Positions 17,638 to 26,108 of a stretch of 64,000 nucleotides of DNA are shown one piece after another (the stretch's first letter is position 1; the number at the start of each line of letters is the position of its first letter). Source of the DNA: an uncultured Gammaproteobacteria bacterium (GTDB lineage Bacteria > Pseudomonadota > Gammaproteobacteria > Pseudomonadales > Pseudohongiellaceae); the NCBI GenBank assembly GCA_937898685.1, contig CALEJT010000044.1:1-64000 (forward strand), in the 5' to 3' direction. The position numbers and the translations under genes were made by a program. The notes beneath the pieces are model-generated. The model had not been told where the DNA came from. It made no database searches and saw only the letters and a program-made list of their open reading frames with translations.

Positions 17638-18879
17638 ATGAAACGATTCTTCGCTACACCTAAACGCATCGTTTTGGCCTTGGCACTTTGCTCCAGTGCC
17701 GTCTACGTACCCGCTGTACTTGCCGCCGCCGAAGGTCAGTCGCGTGCCACTGCACCGACCATTGACGAGCGCACCGGTCGCATCCTGACCGAAGCCATCG
17801 AGAAGCTGAACAACGATGACTTCGCAGGTGCCCGCGCCGCTCTGGACGGTCTGAACAAGGATCGTCTGAGCCCGTATGAAAAGAGCCGCGTCGAGCAGAT
17901 CTACTTCTCTCTCGCAGTTCAGGCCGAAGACTACGCAGCGGCTCGTCAGCACATGGAAGCGGCCATCGCGTCCGGCGGCTTCAACGAAGTCGAAGTTCAG
18001 CAGGGTCGCTATCAGCTGGCTCAGCTCTACATGCAGGAAGAGAACTGGCGAGAAGGTGCTCGCGCACTGGAAGAGTGGATGGCCACGGCACCCAATCCGA
18101 GCGCTTCTGCCTACTATCTTCTCGCCATCGCCTATTACCAGATGGAGCAGGTCGATCAGGCTCTGCCCCATGCACGTAAGGCGGTAGAGATGTCCGAGAA
18201 CCCGCAGGAGCCCTGGCTCCAGCTGCTCGGCGCTCTGTTGCTGCAGAAGGAAGACTACGAAGCGGCCTTGCCGGTCATTCAACGTTCGTTGAACCTCTAT
18301 CCTGGCCGTAAGACCTATTGGACTCAGCTGTCGTCGATCTACGCTGCGAGAGAAGACTACAAGAACGCGTTGGTAGTGCTTGAACTGGCCTATCACGCTG
18401 GCCTTCTCACCGACGCGGCGGATCTGCGCCGTCTGGCCGACCTGTACATGGTGCGTGACATGCCGTACCGCGCCGCACTGTTGTTGCAGGAAAACATCGA
18501 TAAAGGTGTGATGCAGCCCGACTTCCGCCTGTACGAGTCCCTGGCAAACGCCTACATCGCCGCGCGCGAATTCGAGAAATCGCTGCCGATCCTCGAAAAA
18601 GCAGGTGGTCTGGCTGACGATGGATCCATGTTCGTACGTCTCGGTGAAGTGAACCTTCAGCTCGAGAATTGGGAAGCTGCGGCCAATGCCTTCCAGCAAG
18701 GTCTGAATAAAGGCGGTCTGCGTGATACGGCGACTCCTCAGATGCTCATGGGTATCGCCTATTACAACCTGGGTCGTTACAACGACGCTCGCACTTGGTT
18801 CCAGCGTTCGCGGTCGTCGGAAAACACCAGGACCACGTCCGATGCCTACTTGCAGTTGATCGAAAGCAAGCAGAACTAA
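17638..18879 (+). CDS. TPR-repeat protein of the TonB2 operon
   Basis: 413 aa. A signal peptide (ending near VPAVLAAAEG) is followed by about ten tetratricopeptide-like helical repeats, for example ASAYYLLAIAYYQMEQVDQA, TYWTQLSSIYAAREDYKNAL and PQMLMGIAYYNLGRYNDART. Exported TPR proteins are a standard member of TonB2/TtpC operons in marine gammaproteobacteria and probably scaffold the periplasmic part. It starts 10 nt after tonB. The exact function is not established. Confidence 0.88.
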   Translation: MKRFFATPKRIVLALALCSSAVYVPAVLAAAEGQSRATAPTIDERTGRILTEAIEKLNNDDFAGARAALDGLNKDRLSPYEKSRVEQIYFSLAVQAEDYAAARQHMEAAIASGGFNEVEVQQGRYQLAQLYMQEENWREGARALEEWMATAPNPSASAYYLLAIAYYQMEQVDQALPHARKAVEMSENPQEPWLQLLGALLLQKEDYEAALPVIQRSLNLYPGRKTYWTQLSSIYAAREDYKNALVVLELAYHAGLLTDAADLRRLADLYMVRDMPYRAALLLQENIDKGVMQPDFRLYESLANAYIAAREFEKSLPILEKAGGLADDGSMFVRLGEVNLQLENWEAAANAFQQGLNKGGLRDTATPQMLMGIAYYNLGRYNDARTWFQRSRSSENTRTTSDAYLQLIESKQN

Positions 18880-18916
18880 TCGAGACCGTCGTATAACCAA
18901 TTCAGAAGGGCATTCC

Positions 18917-20374
18917 ATGAAACGTTCTGCATTACTTCTTGTTGCCTCTGTGCTGGTGAGCACGGGCCTCTTCGCTGCCGATCAAGAGGCGGCGGAGCAG
19001 TCACAAGCTCAGCAGCAAGCGGCACAGGCGCCTGCTGCTCCTTCCATCACGGCTGATATGCTGCTTCGTGCCATCAACGCACAGCGGGCAGCGGAAGCAG
19101 AAATCAACCGCGAAAGGGAGCAGCGCTTCCGTCAGGCGCGTGATGCCAAACGCGCGCAGCTGACGCAGGCACTGCGTGACCGTGATGCGGCCGAAGCTCG
19201 CAGTAATGCGCTTGATGCGCAGTACGAGGCGAACGAAGCTCGCATTGCTGAAATCTCGAACCAGTTGCAGGTCAACCAGGGCAACCTGGGTGAGTTGTTC
19301 GGTGTAACCCGTCAGGTCGCTGGTGACGTGTCCGGTATGCTGAGCAGCTCTTTGACCAACACTCAAATCGTCCTTCAGCCTGGTCAGGAAAGCCGCATCG
19401 ACCTGATGCGTCGTCTGGCAGCAGCAACCGAGCTGCCGGATATCAATGACCTCGAAGGTCTGTGGTACGCCATTCTCGACGAACTCAAGATGAGCGGCGA
19501 AGTGGTGCGTTACGAAGTACCGGTGCTTGCAGCAGACGGTGTCACTTCCGAAGTTCGTGAAGTGGTCCGTGTGGGCAGCTTCCAGGCCTTCGCAAACGGC
19601 ACTTACCTCGGCTATCAGCCGTCCGAGAACCAGTTCTTCGAACTGGAGCGTCAGCCGGCATCCGAGCTGGTTCGCATTGCGCGTAACCTGCAGGCGGCCG
19701 CTCCTTCCGCAGGCTATCAGACCTCCATCGTCGACCCCTCCAGTGGCGCTCTGATGGGCTTGTACGTTCAGCGTCCGAGCTTCATCGAACGTATCGAAGA
19801 GGGTGAGGTCGTGGGTTACCTGATCGTGTTCGTGGGTATCCTCGGGGTGGTTCTGGCGGTGTTCCAGTACCTGTACCTCTTCGTTACCCGCATGATGGTC
19901 AGCAGCCAGCTGCGCAACCTGGCCAATCCGAAGCCCAACAACCCGCTGGGTCGTCTGATCCTGAGTGCCAATGCCACTGGCAAGGCCAACGAATCGCCGG
20001 AAGTGGTAGAGCTGCGCATTTCGGACTCGGTATTGCGTGAAATGCCGCGTCTGGAGCGCTTCCAGTCCTTCCTGCGCCTCGCTGTGGCCGCCGGTCCGCT
20101 GCTGGGTCTGATCGGTACCGTTATCGGTATGATCATCACCTTCGAAAGTATCACCGCAGCTGGTGCCAGCGATCCGAAGCTGATGGCACAGGGTATCGGT
20201 CAGGCGATGATCGCAACCGTACTTGGTCTGGGTGTGGCTATCCCGCTCCTCTTCCTCAACAGTGGTCTCACTGCGATGTCGCGTGGTGTGCTCAACATTC
20301 TGGAAGAAGCAGGCACCAACCTGTTGGCTCGTAAGCTGGCGGAGAACGAACACGTTCCGGCTCACAAAGCCTGA
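18917..20374 (+). CDS. MotA/TolQ/ExbB proton channel family protein, TtpC type (second copy)
   Basis: A 485-aa paralogue of the 14272-15651 product. It has a signal peptide ending at GLFAADQ, a Gln/Ala-rich start (EQSQAQQQAAQAPAAP), a helical periplasmic region (EREQRFRQARDAKRAQLTQA) and the same TolQ/ExbB C-terminal domain with FLRLAVAAGPLLGLIGTVIG and QGIGQAMIATVLGLGVAIPL. The two copies align over their length, including NPLGR and LYVQRPS/MYVERPT before the membrane part. Having two TtpC-type proteins at opposite ends of one operon is unusual. It starts 37 nt after the TPR gene and ends just before a strong terminator. Confidence 0.9.
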   Translation: MKRSALLLVASVLVSTGLFAADQEAAEQSQAQQQAAQAPAAPSITADMLLRAINAQRAAEAEINREREQRFRQARDAKRAQLTQALRDRDAAEARSNALDAQYEANEARIAEISNQLQVNQGNLGELFGVTRQVAGDVSGMLSSSLTNTQIVLQPGQESRIDLMRRLAAATELPDINDLEGLWYAILDELKMSGEVVRYEVPVLAADGVTSEVREVVRVGSFQAFANGTYLGYQPSENQFFELERQPASELVRIARNLQAAAPSAGYQTSIVDPSSGALMGLYVQRPSFIERIEEGEVVGYLIVFVGILGVVLAVFQYLYLFVTRMMVSSQLRNLANPKPNNPLGRLILSANATGKANESPEVVELRISDSVLREMPRLERFQSFLRLAVAAGPLLGLIGTVIGMIITFESITAAGASDPKLMAQGIGQAMIATVLGLGVAIPLLFLNSGLTAMSRGVLNILEEAGTNLLARKLAENEHVPAHKA

Positions 20375-20397
20375 TCCTCAGCTGAAGCGAAAACGAA

Positions 20398-20427
20398 AAG
20401 AGCGGCCGAAAGGCCGCTCTTTTTTTG
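20398..20427 (+). terminator. Strong terminator closing the TonB operon
   Basis: Arms AGAGCGGCC and GGCCGCTCT around a GAAA tetraloop, followed by a seven-T run. The A-rich left flank makes it work in both directions, so it also serves the minus-strand small lipoprotein gene that ends at 20474. Confidence 0.93.
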
Positions 20428-20473
20428 TGCCCGCTTTCTGTCGGGGCTTGGTCATTGGTTGCTTTCGGGTGAA

Positions 20474-20680
20474 TCAATCGTCCTCGTCTTCATCCTCTTC
20501 ATCATCGGTCAGCACATCCACGACTGCTCCCGTGGCCTTGATGGGAACAGTTACAGCGGTTGTAACCACCGCTACGGTGGTTCCCACTACTGCTCCTGCC
20601 ACGGTGGCAGCGACGCAACCGCTCAACATGGGTAGGCCGAGCACGAGACAAAACATTCGAACGAAAGCAAGTTGAGACAT
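20474..20680 (-). CDS. Small lipoprotein with acidic tail
   Basis: 68 aa from ATG 20680. The lipoprotein signal LVLGLPMLSGC gives a lipidated Cys. It is followed by a Gly/Ala/Val/Thr-rich stretch (VAATVAGAVVGTTVAVVTTA) like glycine-zipper membrane segments, and a run of acidic residues at the end (DDEEDEDEDD). Such small glycine-zipper lipoproteins are common and unnamed in gammaproteobacteria. The frame extends upstream, but only this start places the lipobox properly. It is convergent with the TonB operon and shares its terminator. Confidence 0.65.
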   Translation of the reverse strand: MSQLAFVRMFCLVLGLPMLSGCVAATVAGAVVGTTVAVVTTAVTVPIKATGAVVDVLTDDEEDEDEDD

Positions 20681-20846
20681 GAGAGGTCGCTTGATGACTA
20701 GGAATTGTCGGACTCTATAACGCGCCACCGATGAGTCAAGCAGAATGCGCTTCCATTCGTTCCGACGCCTTTAGGGGCTAACCGAACCACGCGGTCATCT
20801 TATTGCGCAAAGAGCTGTGGTAAGGTGCCCCGCTTGGAGGGGGATC

Positions 20847-21662
20847 ATGACAAAACAAATACCAAGATCTGTGATTCCGGCACTGTGCCTTGCGCTCGCG
20901 CTCCCCATATCGACGAATGCTGCGGAGCCAACTCTGCCTGATTGGAGTGGCGTCTGGGCGATGGAAGGGGGAACGGTTTTCGATCAGGCCACCAAGACTG
21001 GCGAGGGCGGAACCACGACCCCAGGTGTGCGTGAACATCCTCCCTACAACGCCGAGTATGAGGCCCGTTATCAGAGGAATCTCGCGCTACGCGATCAGGG
21101 CATTCTGCCCGACCCCAATTCACTGTGCGGCATTCCGACGGGATTCCCTCGCATCTTCAATCTGCCTGACGTTTACGAATTCGCGGTGACACCCAAGCAG
21201 GTCTGGGTGATCGCTGAGAACGGTCCCAACGTGATGCGCATCTATACCGATGGTCGGGATCATCCACCACCGGAAGATCGTTGGCCGACGCATACGGGCG
21301 ATTCGGTTGGGCACTGGGAGGGAGAAACGTTGGTCTTCACCACGGTGAGTCTGCATAGTTCCGAGAGCGGTCGTACCTTGGTGGATCGCACTGGGCTCAT
21401 TCTCAGTGAGGCGGCACACGCCACCACGCGCATGCGTATCAACGCGCAGGGTCAGATGGAAGTGGAGATGACCATCGAGGATCCGCTTGCGCTAACCGCA
21501 CCGTGGGTGGTCGTGAAACGATTCAATCGTCTCGAGCCCGGTACGCGTGCCTACGATTACGCCTGTAACGAAAACAACCGCAATCCCATCGATGAAGAAA
21601 CCGGTTGGACCTACACCATCGGTCCGGATGGACGGATCATGGACAAGCTGGAGGGGCAATGA
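20847..21662 (+). CDS. Exported protein of an unnamed 'GHWEG' family, copy 1
   Basis: 271 aa with a signal peptide ending at ISTNAA. After it comes a WSGVW motif (residues 33-37), then a Cys-Gly-x-Pro...PR segment (CGIPTGFPR), then GHWEGETLVFTT at 155-166, then IEDPLALTAPW and a final YACNEN. Three other products in this window (starting at 22120, 60232 and 61065) share these landmarks: a G-[HR]-W-E-G-[DE]-T-L-V core, a D-P...PW block and two conserved Cys. I do not know a characterised member. RBS GGAGG lies just before the ATG. The DUF6152 gene follows after one nucleotide, so the pair is coupled. Confidence 0.8.
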   Translation: MTKQIPRSVIPALCLALALPISTNAAEPTLPDWSGVWAMEGGTVFDQATKTGEGGTTTPGVREHPPYNAEYEARYQRNLALRDQGILPDPNSLCGIPTGFPRIFNLPDVYEFAVTPKQVWVIAENGPNVMRIYTDGRDHPPPEDRWPTHTGDSVGHWEGETLVFTTVSLHSSESGRTLVDRTGLILSEAAHATTRMRINAQGQMEVEMTIEDPLALTAPWVVVKRFNRLEPGTRAYDYACNENNRNPIDEETGWTYTIGPDGRIMDKLEGQ

Positions 21663-21663
21663 C

Positions 21664-22044
21664 ATGCGTCATGAAAAATTCCTCACTGTTCTCGCTGCGG
21701 GCGCCATGGTGCTTTGGGCAGGTCTGGGCACTGCTCATCACTCCGACGCCATGTTCGACAGAGATACGACGCTCGAGTTGAGCGGCACCGTCAAGGAGTT
21801 TCAGTTCACAAATCCTCACACCTGGCTACAGGTGATGGTTCCCAATGAGCAAGGCGAAGAGGTTGAATGGAGCCTGGAATGGGGCAGCCCCAACCAGTTG
21901 GGCCGTCAAGGCATTCGGCCTTCCACCTTCCCGGCAGGAAGCAAAGTGGTCGTGCGCACGAATCCGATGCGAGATGGCACTCCGGGTGGTGCCTTCATCG
22001 GCGCGATGTTGGCCGACGGTAAAACGGTGGGTCGCTGGGACTGA
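21664..22044 (+). CDS. DUF6152 family exported protein, copy 1
   Basis: 126 aa. The signal peptide ends at LGTA, so the mature protein probably begins HHSDAMFDRDTTLELSG. The body has the DUF6152 pattern: GTVKEFQFTNPHTWLQV, then WSLEWGSPNQLGRQG and FPAGSKVVVRTNPMRDG. It is a small beta-rich domain of unknown function. Two further copies in the window share His-His after the signal sequence and an NPH motif. It starts one nucleotide after the stop of the preceding exported protein; 75 nt separate it from the next copy of that family. Confidence 0.85.
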   Translation: MRHEKFLTVLAAGAMVLWAGLGTAHHSDAMFDRDTTLELSGTVKEFQFTNPHTWLQVMVPNEQGEEVEWSLEWGSPNQLGRQGIRPSTFPAGSKVVVRTNPMRDGTPGGAFIGAMLADGKTVGRWD

Positions 22045-22119
22045 GTAGAGTTCTCCAAATCGATCAAAATAAGTTAAAAAGAACCGTTCATTCATTATCT
22101 ACTGCAGAAGGGGATCGAC

Positions 22120-22923
22120 ATGAAATCCGTACTTCAATCTGGCAAGGTGAAGAAGTTGCGCCAGCTCGTGATGCTGGCCATCGTAGCCACTGCTGGTATC
22201 GCCACCGCGGCAGAGGAGAACGCTCCGCGTACGCCAACGCCGCGTCTGCCTGACGGTACGGTGGATCTCGGTGGCAATGGTGTGTGGAACTTGCCATACA
22301 TCACCAACTTCGCTGCCACGATGGATGGCTATGAAGACGGCGTGCGTCCGCCGTTCTTGCCCTGGACGCAAGCCATGTGGGAGTACAACCGCGCCAACCA
22401 GGTGAAGTACGACCCGGAAGGTTTCTGTCTGCCGCCTGGTGGACCGCGTTCGATGGGCACCCCGTATCCCGCAGAAATCATCCAGGACCGTGACCGCATC
22501 ATCATCATCTTCGAGGGTGGTGGTCACGTCTGGCGTGAAATCCATATGGACGGCCGCTCGCATCCGGAGAATGTGAACCCGACCTATTTCGGTCACTCCA
22601 TCGGCCGCTGGGAAGGCGACACTCTCGTGGTCGACACCATCGGCTACAACGAGAAGACCTGGCTGGATTTCGGTGGCCACATGCATACGGAGCAGCTGCA
22701 TACCATCGAATACTTCTCTCGTCCCTACAAGGAAGTGCTGCACTATGAAGCAGTGATCGATGATCCGGGGGCGTACAGCGAGCCCTGGCGCGTGAAATGG
22801 GACATCAACTGGATCGAAGGACAGGAACTGCAGGACTACATCTGTCAGGAGAACAACAAGTTCCTCATCGACCTGCATGATGACTTGGGGCAGCCGTTCT
22901 TCGAAAAGACTGCGGGCCTCTAA
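22120..22923 (+). CDS. Exported protein of an unnamed 'GHWEG' family, copy 2
   Basis: A 267-aa paralogue of the 20847 product. The signal peptide ends near GIATAA. The body has LPDGTVDLGGNGVW, the Cys-containing CLPPGGPR, then GRWEGDTLVVDTIGYNEKTW at 162-181, IDDPGAYSEPW and YICQEN. Compared with copy 1 it keeps the Trp-Glu-Gly core and both Cys, but has Arg instead of His before the Trp. RBS is AGAAGGGG before the ATG. It is the last gene of a three-gene cassette with DUF6152, followed by a bidirectional terminator. Function unknown. Confidence 0.8.
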   Translation: MKSVLQSGKVKKLRQLVMLAIVATAGIATAAEENAPRTPTPRLPDGTVDLGGNGVWNLPYITNFAATMDGYEDGVRPPFLPWTQAMWEYNRANQVKYDPEGFCLPPGGPRSMGTPYPAEIIQDRDRIIIIFEGGGHVWREIHMDGRSHPENVNPTYFGHSIGRWEGDTLVVDTIGYNEKTWLDFGGHMHTEQLHTIEYFSRPYKEVLHYEAVIDDPGAYSEPWRVKWDINWIEGQELQDYICQENNKFLIDLHDDLGQPFFEKTAGL

Positions 22924-22939
22924 TCTATTGCGCTCAAAA

Positions 22940-22968
22940 GAAAAACCCGGCCTAGACCGGGTTTTTTG
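22940..22968 (+). terminator. Bidirectional terminator
   Basis: Arms AAACCCGG and CCGGGTTT around a short CCTAGA-type loop, flanked by an A-run on the left and six T on the right. It terminates the plus-strand exported-protein cassette and the minus-strand SIMPL gene, which stops at 22990. Confidence 0.9.
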
Positions 22969-22989
22969 TTTTCCGTCCAGATAATCGGC

Positions 22990-23721
22990 TCAGGGCGACA
23001 GCACGGCACGTGCGGAAAGATTCACGGTGATTTGCGTCTTGCCCGGCTCGGCCACGGGAGCCGCCATGTCGGAAGCCCTGGCAGCCATCGCGAGTTCCCC
23101 GTAATAGGGCCTGAAGTTCGGACTGTCGTTCAACGTCACTTCCACGAGTTCGGCGCGACCCTTGCCCAAGGTGCGAGCCGCAGCTTCGGCGCGCTGCTGC
23201 AAGTTGCTCAACGCCTGCGCCGTCAGCTCGGCCGTGACTTCTTCATAGCGTTCATTGGAAAGGGAGTAATAAAGCCCAGACATGGTGAGTCCCAAGGCCT
23301 GCAATTGACCAGCCAGGTCCAGCAGAGCCTCACTATCGGTGCTGCTGAGCTGCACGCTTTGTTGCACGCGCCAGATCGGGTTGTTGACGTCGGTTCGGCT
23401 TGGATTTTCGGTTTCGACGATGTAGGCCTGATAGCGCGAAGTATTGCTCTCGATGTTGCTGGCACTCCTGACGAGTTCGAGCGCTTTCGTCATGGTGGTG
23501 TTGAGTTCGTCCTGCAGCTTGGTGCGATCGCGCCCTTGCGTCACGAAACTCAAGGTTGCATTCAGGGTGTCCTGATTGACCTCGGTCTGATCGGTGGTGT
23601 TGAGGTTCAGCACCAACTGGCCGCTTTGCAGATTGTCGAGATTGAATTGGTTCTGAGCCGCGAGCGGCAGCGCGAACAGGGCGGGGAGTAGAAAGGTGCA
23701 CAAAGAACGCAGAGGCTTCAT
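22990..23721 (-). CDS. SIMPL (DUF541) domain exported protein
   Basis: 243 aa with a signal peptide ending at LPLAAQN. The rest follows the SIMPL/DUF541 pattern of oxidative-stress-associated periplasmic proteins: an early beta strand (GQLVLNLNTTDQ), a helical middle, WRVQQSVQL and a C-terminal AAARTLGKGRAELVEVTLND block. Relatives include E. coli YggE and BP26 of Brucella. It stands alone on the minus strand, between a bidirectional terminator and the tri-haem cytochrome gene upstream. The molecular function of the family is not established. Confidence 0.85.
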   Translation of the reverse strand: MKPLRSLCTFLLPALFALPLAAQNQFNLDNLQSGQLVLNLNTTDQTEVNQDTLNATLSFVTQGRDRTKLQDELNTTMTKALELVRSASNIESNTSRYQAYIVETENPSRTDVNNPIWRVQQSVQLSSTDSEALLDLAGQLQALGLTMSGLYYSLSNERYEEVTAELTAQALSNLQQRAEAAARTLGKGRAELVEVTLNDSPNFRPYYGELAMAARASDMAAPVAEPGKTQITVNLSARAVLSP

Positions 23722-23822
23722 AAGCGATCTCCGATGATGAAGTGGCTTGAGTGTAGTGGTGGGAGGCAGAAAAATCTGCCGTGGTGTTCAGGCAATTGGT
23801 TGTGTTTATGTAACTCTGCAAA

Positions 23823-23850
23823 CGAAAACGCCGGCAAAAGCCGGCGTTTC
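23823..23850 (-). terminator. Terminator after the tri-haem cytochrome gene
   Basis: Arms AACGCCGGC and GCCGGCGTT with an AAAA loop, extended by a CGAAA/TTTCG base. It lies 19 nt downstream of the cytochrome stop on the minus strand. The T-tract on that strand is short (four T), so it is a moderate terminator. It also prevents read-through into the SIMPL promoter region. Confidence 0.7.
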
Positions 23851-23868
23851 GTCGAGAGGAACAGAGCC

Positions 23869-25218
23869 TCACTTCATGCGCAATATCAGGATGTCGTCGT
23901 TCCTGGTCGGGTCGGTGGCGGCGCGGATCTCGGCGACCTGCGACGCGCTGACGGTGGACGCCTTGTTGCCCCAGCTGCTGCGGATGAAGGTCAGGACATC
24001 GGCGATTTCCTGGTCGCTCAGAAGCTGGCGGAAGTAGGGCATGTCGTTCACGTCAGGCCCTTGCTCCGGCGCTACGACGCGCAGAGAGCCGTTGAGGGTG
24101 AGGTTGATCAGCGAGCTTGGGTCGGGGTCCATCACCACCGGGTTGCCGGCCAAGGGCGGTTGATAGGGGTAGTAGCCAGCGCCGCTGGTGACGTGACAGC
24201 TGGAGCAGTATTCGTAGTAGACGCGTGCGCCCGGCGTACCGAAGTCCATGTTCACCAACTGCTGCGTGGCCGTATCGTCGTAGGCGTAAGGCGTGGCGTT
24301 GCGCTCATTCACCGCCGGCAGCGATTTCAGATACACGGCCATGCCCTGCAGGTCATCGGCGCTGAAGTGGGCGGTGGAGTTGTTGACCACCTCCACCATG
24401 GTGCCGAAGGCCGTACCGAAGCGGTTGTGGCCGGTTTTCAGGAATTCCACTACGTCCGCTTCGCTCCAGCGGCCGAGGCCGGAGTTGATGTCGCCGACGA
24501 GGCTGGAAGCGTACCAATGATCCAGCTCGGCGCCGGACAGGAAGGCGCTGCCGCTTTCATCCAAGGCCTTTTCCTGCATCAGGAGACCGCGCGGCGTATG
24601 GCAGGCGCCACAGTGGCCGAGACCCTGAATCAGGTAGGCACCACGGTTCCAGAGATCGCTCTGTTCCGGGTTGGGGGTATAGGGATCGGTGTCGAGTGTG
24701 AGCAGGTTCCAAATGGCGAGCGGCCAGCGCGCGCTCTTGATGCCGGTGATCTCCGAGGGCTGGTTGGGCACGGCGGCCGGCTCTACTTCGTTCATCAGAA
24801 AGTCATACAGCGCCCGCATGTCCTGTTCCGACATCTTGGCATAGGACGGATAGGGCATGGCGGGATAGAGACGATGACCGTCGCGTGCCACGCCCGTGCG
24901 CATCACACGGTCGAATTCCTCGAAGGTGTACTGGCCGATGCCGTGGGTCGGATCGGGCGTTATGTTGGTGGTGTAGATGGCGCCCAGCATGGGGACGGCC
25001 ATTTTCAGACCGCCCGACAGCGGCGGGGCATCCGGGATGCTGTGACAAGCCACACAGTTGCCGAGGCGCGCCACGTACTCACCGTGGGACATGCCGGCCG
25101 CCTGCGCCTGTGCTGCGCTGTCGGTGGCAAAGGTGCTTGGCGTGCTGACGGTCTCGGCTCCGCAGCCGGCGAGGAGTCCGGTCACAAGCAGGGCAAGGAT
25201 TGTTTTGTTCGCAGGCAT
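23869..25218 (-). CDS. Tri-haem cytochrome c lipoprotein (alcohol-dehydrogenase cytochrome subunit-like)
   Basis: 449 aa. The lipobox LLAGC (Cys 19) anchors the protein to a membrane. Three CxxCH haem c sites are seen: CVACH at 55-59, CGACH at 203-207 and CSSCH at 338-342. Spacing and segments such as GGLKMAVPMLGAIYTTNITPD and GAYLIQGLGHCGACHTPRG match the cytochrome subunit of acetic-acid-type membrane alcohol/gluconate dehydrogenases, which pass electrons to ubiquinone. No dehydrogenase subunit is adjacent. The frame continues upstream, but ATG 25218 has an AGGGGG site and gives the lipobox. Its partner could be one of the PQQ enzymes elsewhere; this is inference. Confidence 0.88.
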   Translation of the reverse strand: MPANKTILALLVTGLLAGCGAETVSTPSTFATDSAAQAQAAGMSHGEYVARLGNCVACHSIPDAPPLSGGLKMAVPMLGAIYTTNITPDPTHGIGQYTFEEFDRVMRTGVARDGHRLYPAMPYPSYAKMSEQDMRALYDFLMNEVEPAAVPNQPSEITGIKSARWPLAIWNLLTLDTDPYTPNPEQSDLWNRGAYLIQGLGHCGACHTPRGLLMQEKALDESGSAFLSGAELDHWYASSLVGDINSGLGRWSEADVVEFLKTGHNRFGTAFGTMVEVVNNSTAHFSADDLQGMAVYLKSLPAVNERNATPYAYDDTATQQLVNMDFGTPGARVYYEYCSSCHVTSGAGYYPYQPPLAGNPVVMDPDPSSLINLTLNGSLRVVAPEQGPDVNDMPYFRQLLSDQEIADVLTFIRSSWGNKASTVSASQVAEIRAATDPTRNDDILILRMK

Positions 25219-25339
25219 GTAACCCCCTTTTCTTGTTATGTGAGACTGCTCGGCACGGCAGAGTCGGCAGTTAGGCGCGCAGGGTAGCAAAGGGAAAAAC
25301 GCTTGCCTATCGCAGCAGAGCTCGTGCCTCTGTTTCGAA

Positions 25340-25810
25340 TCAGTGCAGGTATTCCTGTGGCACCGGGACCTCTTCCAGCCCCCACCCGGTTTGCGGCAGG
25401 TTCTGCTCCAGCAGGTTGTAGAGCAGATACAGCATCTGTTTGCCGAGTGTGAGATACAGACCCTCGCCCTCGCGCGGCAGGAACTGCAGCTTGGTGAGGT
25501 TGTCCGCGGCGAAACTGTAGTTGAGGCGGTAGGCCAGGATGCCGTCCGCGCCCAGGGGCAGGGCGGATGCCGGTTGTTCCCGATACGGGTTGTCGAAGGC
25601 TCCTCCCTTTAACTGGGCCACCGTTGCCGGGTTGGAGGCCAGTTCGCCCTGACCTCCCAGCATCGTCATCCGCTCGCGCAGGACTTTCAGCAGCAAAACG
25701 GTGAAACGGCGCGTGAGCCAGACCCGGTACTCGGTATCATCGTCTTCCCGCGCCTTGAGCAGTAGACGATCTTGCTCTGCGCTGTAGGAAAGGTTGATTT
25801 GTTGCAGCAT
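25340..25810 (-). CDS. Conserved hypothetical protein
   Basis: 156 aa from ATG 25810; a start four codons earlier is also possible. There is no signal peptide or membrane segment. It begins MLQQINLSYSAEQDRLLLKA and contains RVWLTRRFTVLLLKVLRERM, a pattern I have seen in uncharacterised gammaproteobacterial proteins, but I know no assigned function. It lies 121 nt upstream of the tri-haem cytochrome gene on the same strand and may share its transcript. Confidence 0.7.
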   Translation of the reverse strand: MLQQINLSYSAEQDRLLLKAREDDDTEYRVWLTRRFTVLLLKVLRERMTMLGGQGELASNPATVAQLKGGAFDNPYREQPASALPLGADGILAYRLNYSFAADNLTKLQFLPREGEGLYLTLGKQMLYLLYNLLEQNLPQTGWGLEEVPVPQEYLH

Positions 25811-26108
25811 GGTCGACGTCACGAAAGCAGGGCGCGAAGTGTGCAGCGCTTTGCGGTGAGGCGCAAGAAAACCCTACGAGAACGATGGTTTATTGGTCTG
25901 CCGTTTGCCCTCATCGTTTCCTGAAAGACGTCGCAACTTGGAGCTCATTGGCTGAGGATGGGCTGCAATTCGTGGAGCTTGATAGCATAATGCCCGGCTC
26001 GAATTCGGTGCGGACGCCCCATGGCGGCACCATGCGGTGAAAAAAGTGCTTTCCTTGTGTTCCAGTGTTGGGCTTCAGGTAGCGGCTTGAAGTAACAGCC
26101 GAGGTGTT

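Noticed and set aside
23734..25287. 517-codon plus-strand frame opposite the tri-haem cytochrome gene
   Set aside because: The three CxxCH sites, lipobox and RBS are on the minus strand. The plus-strand translation looks like a shadow, rich in Val, Gly, His and Arg.
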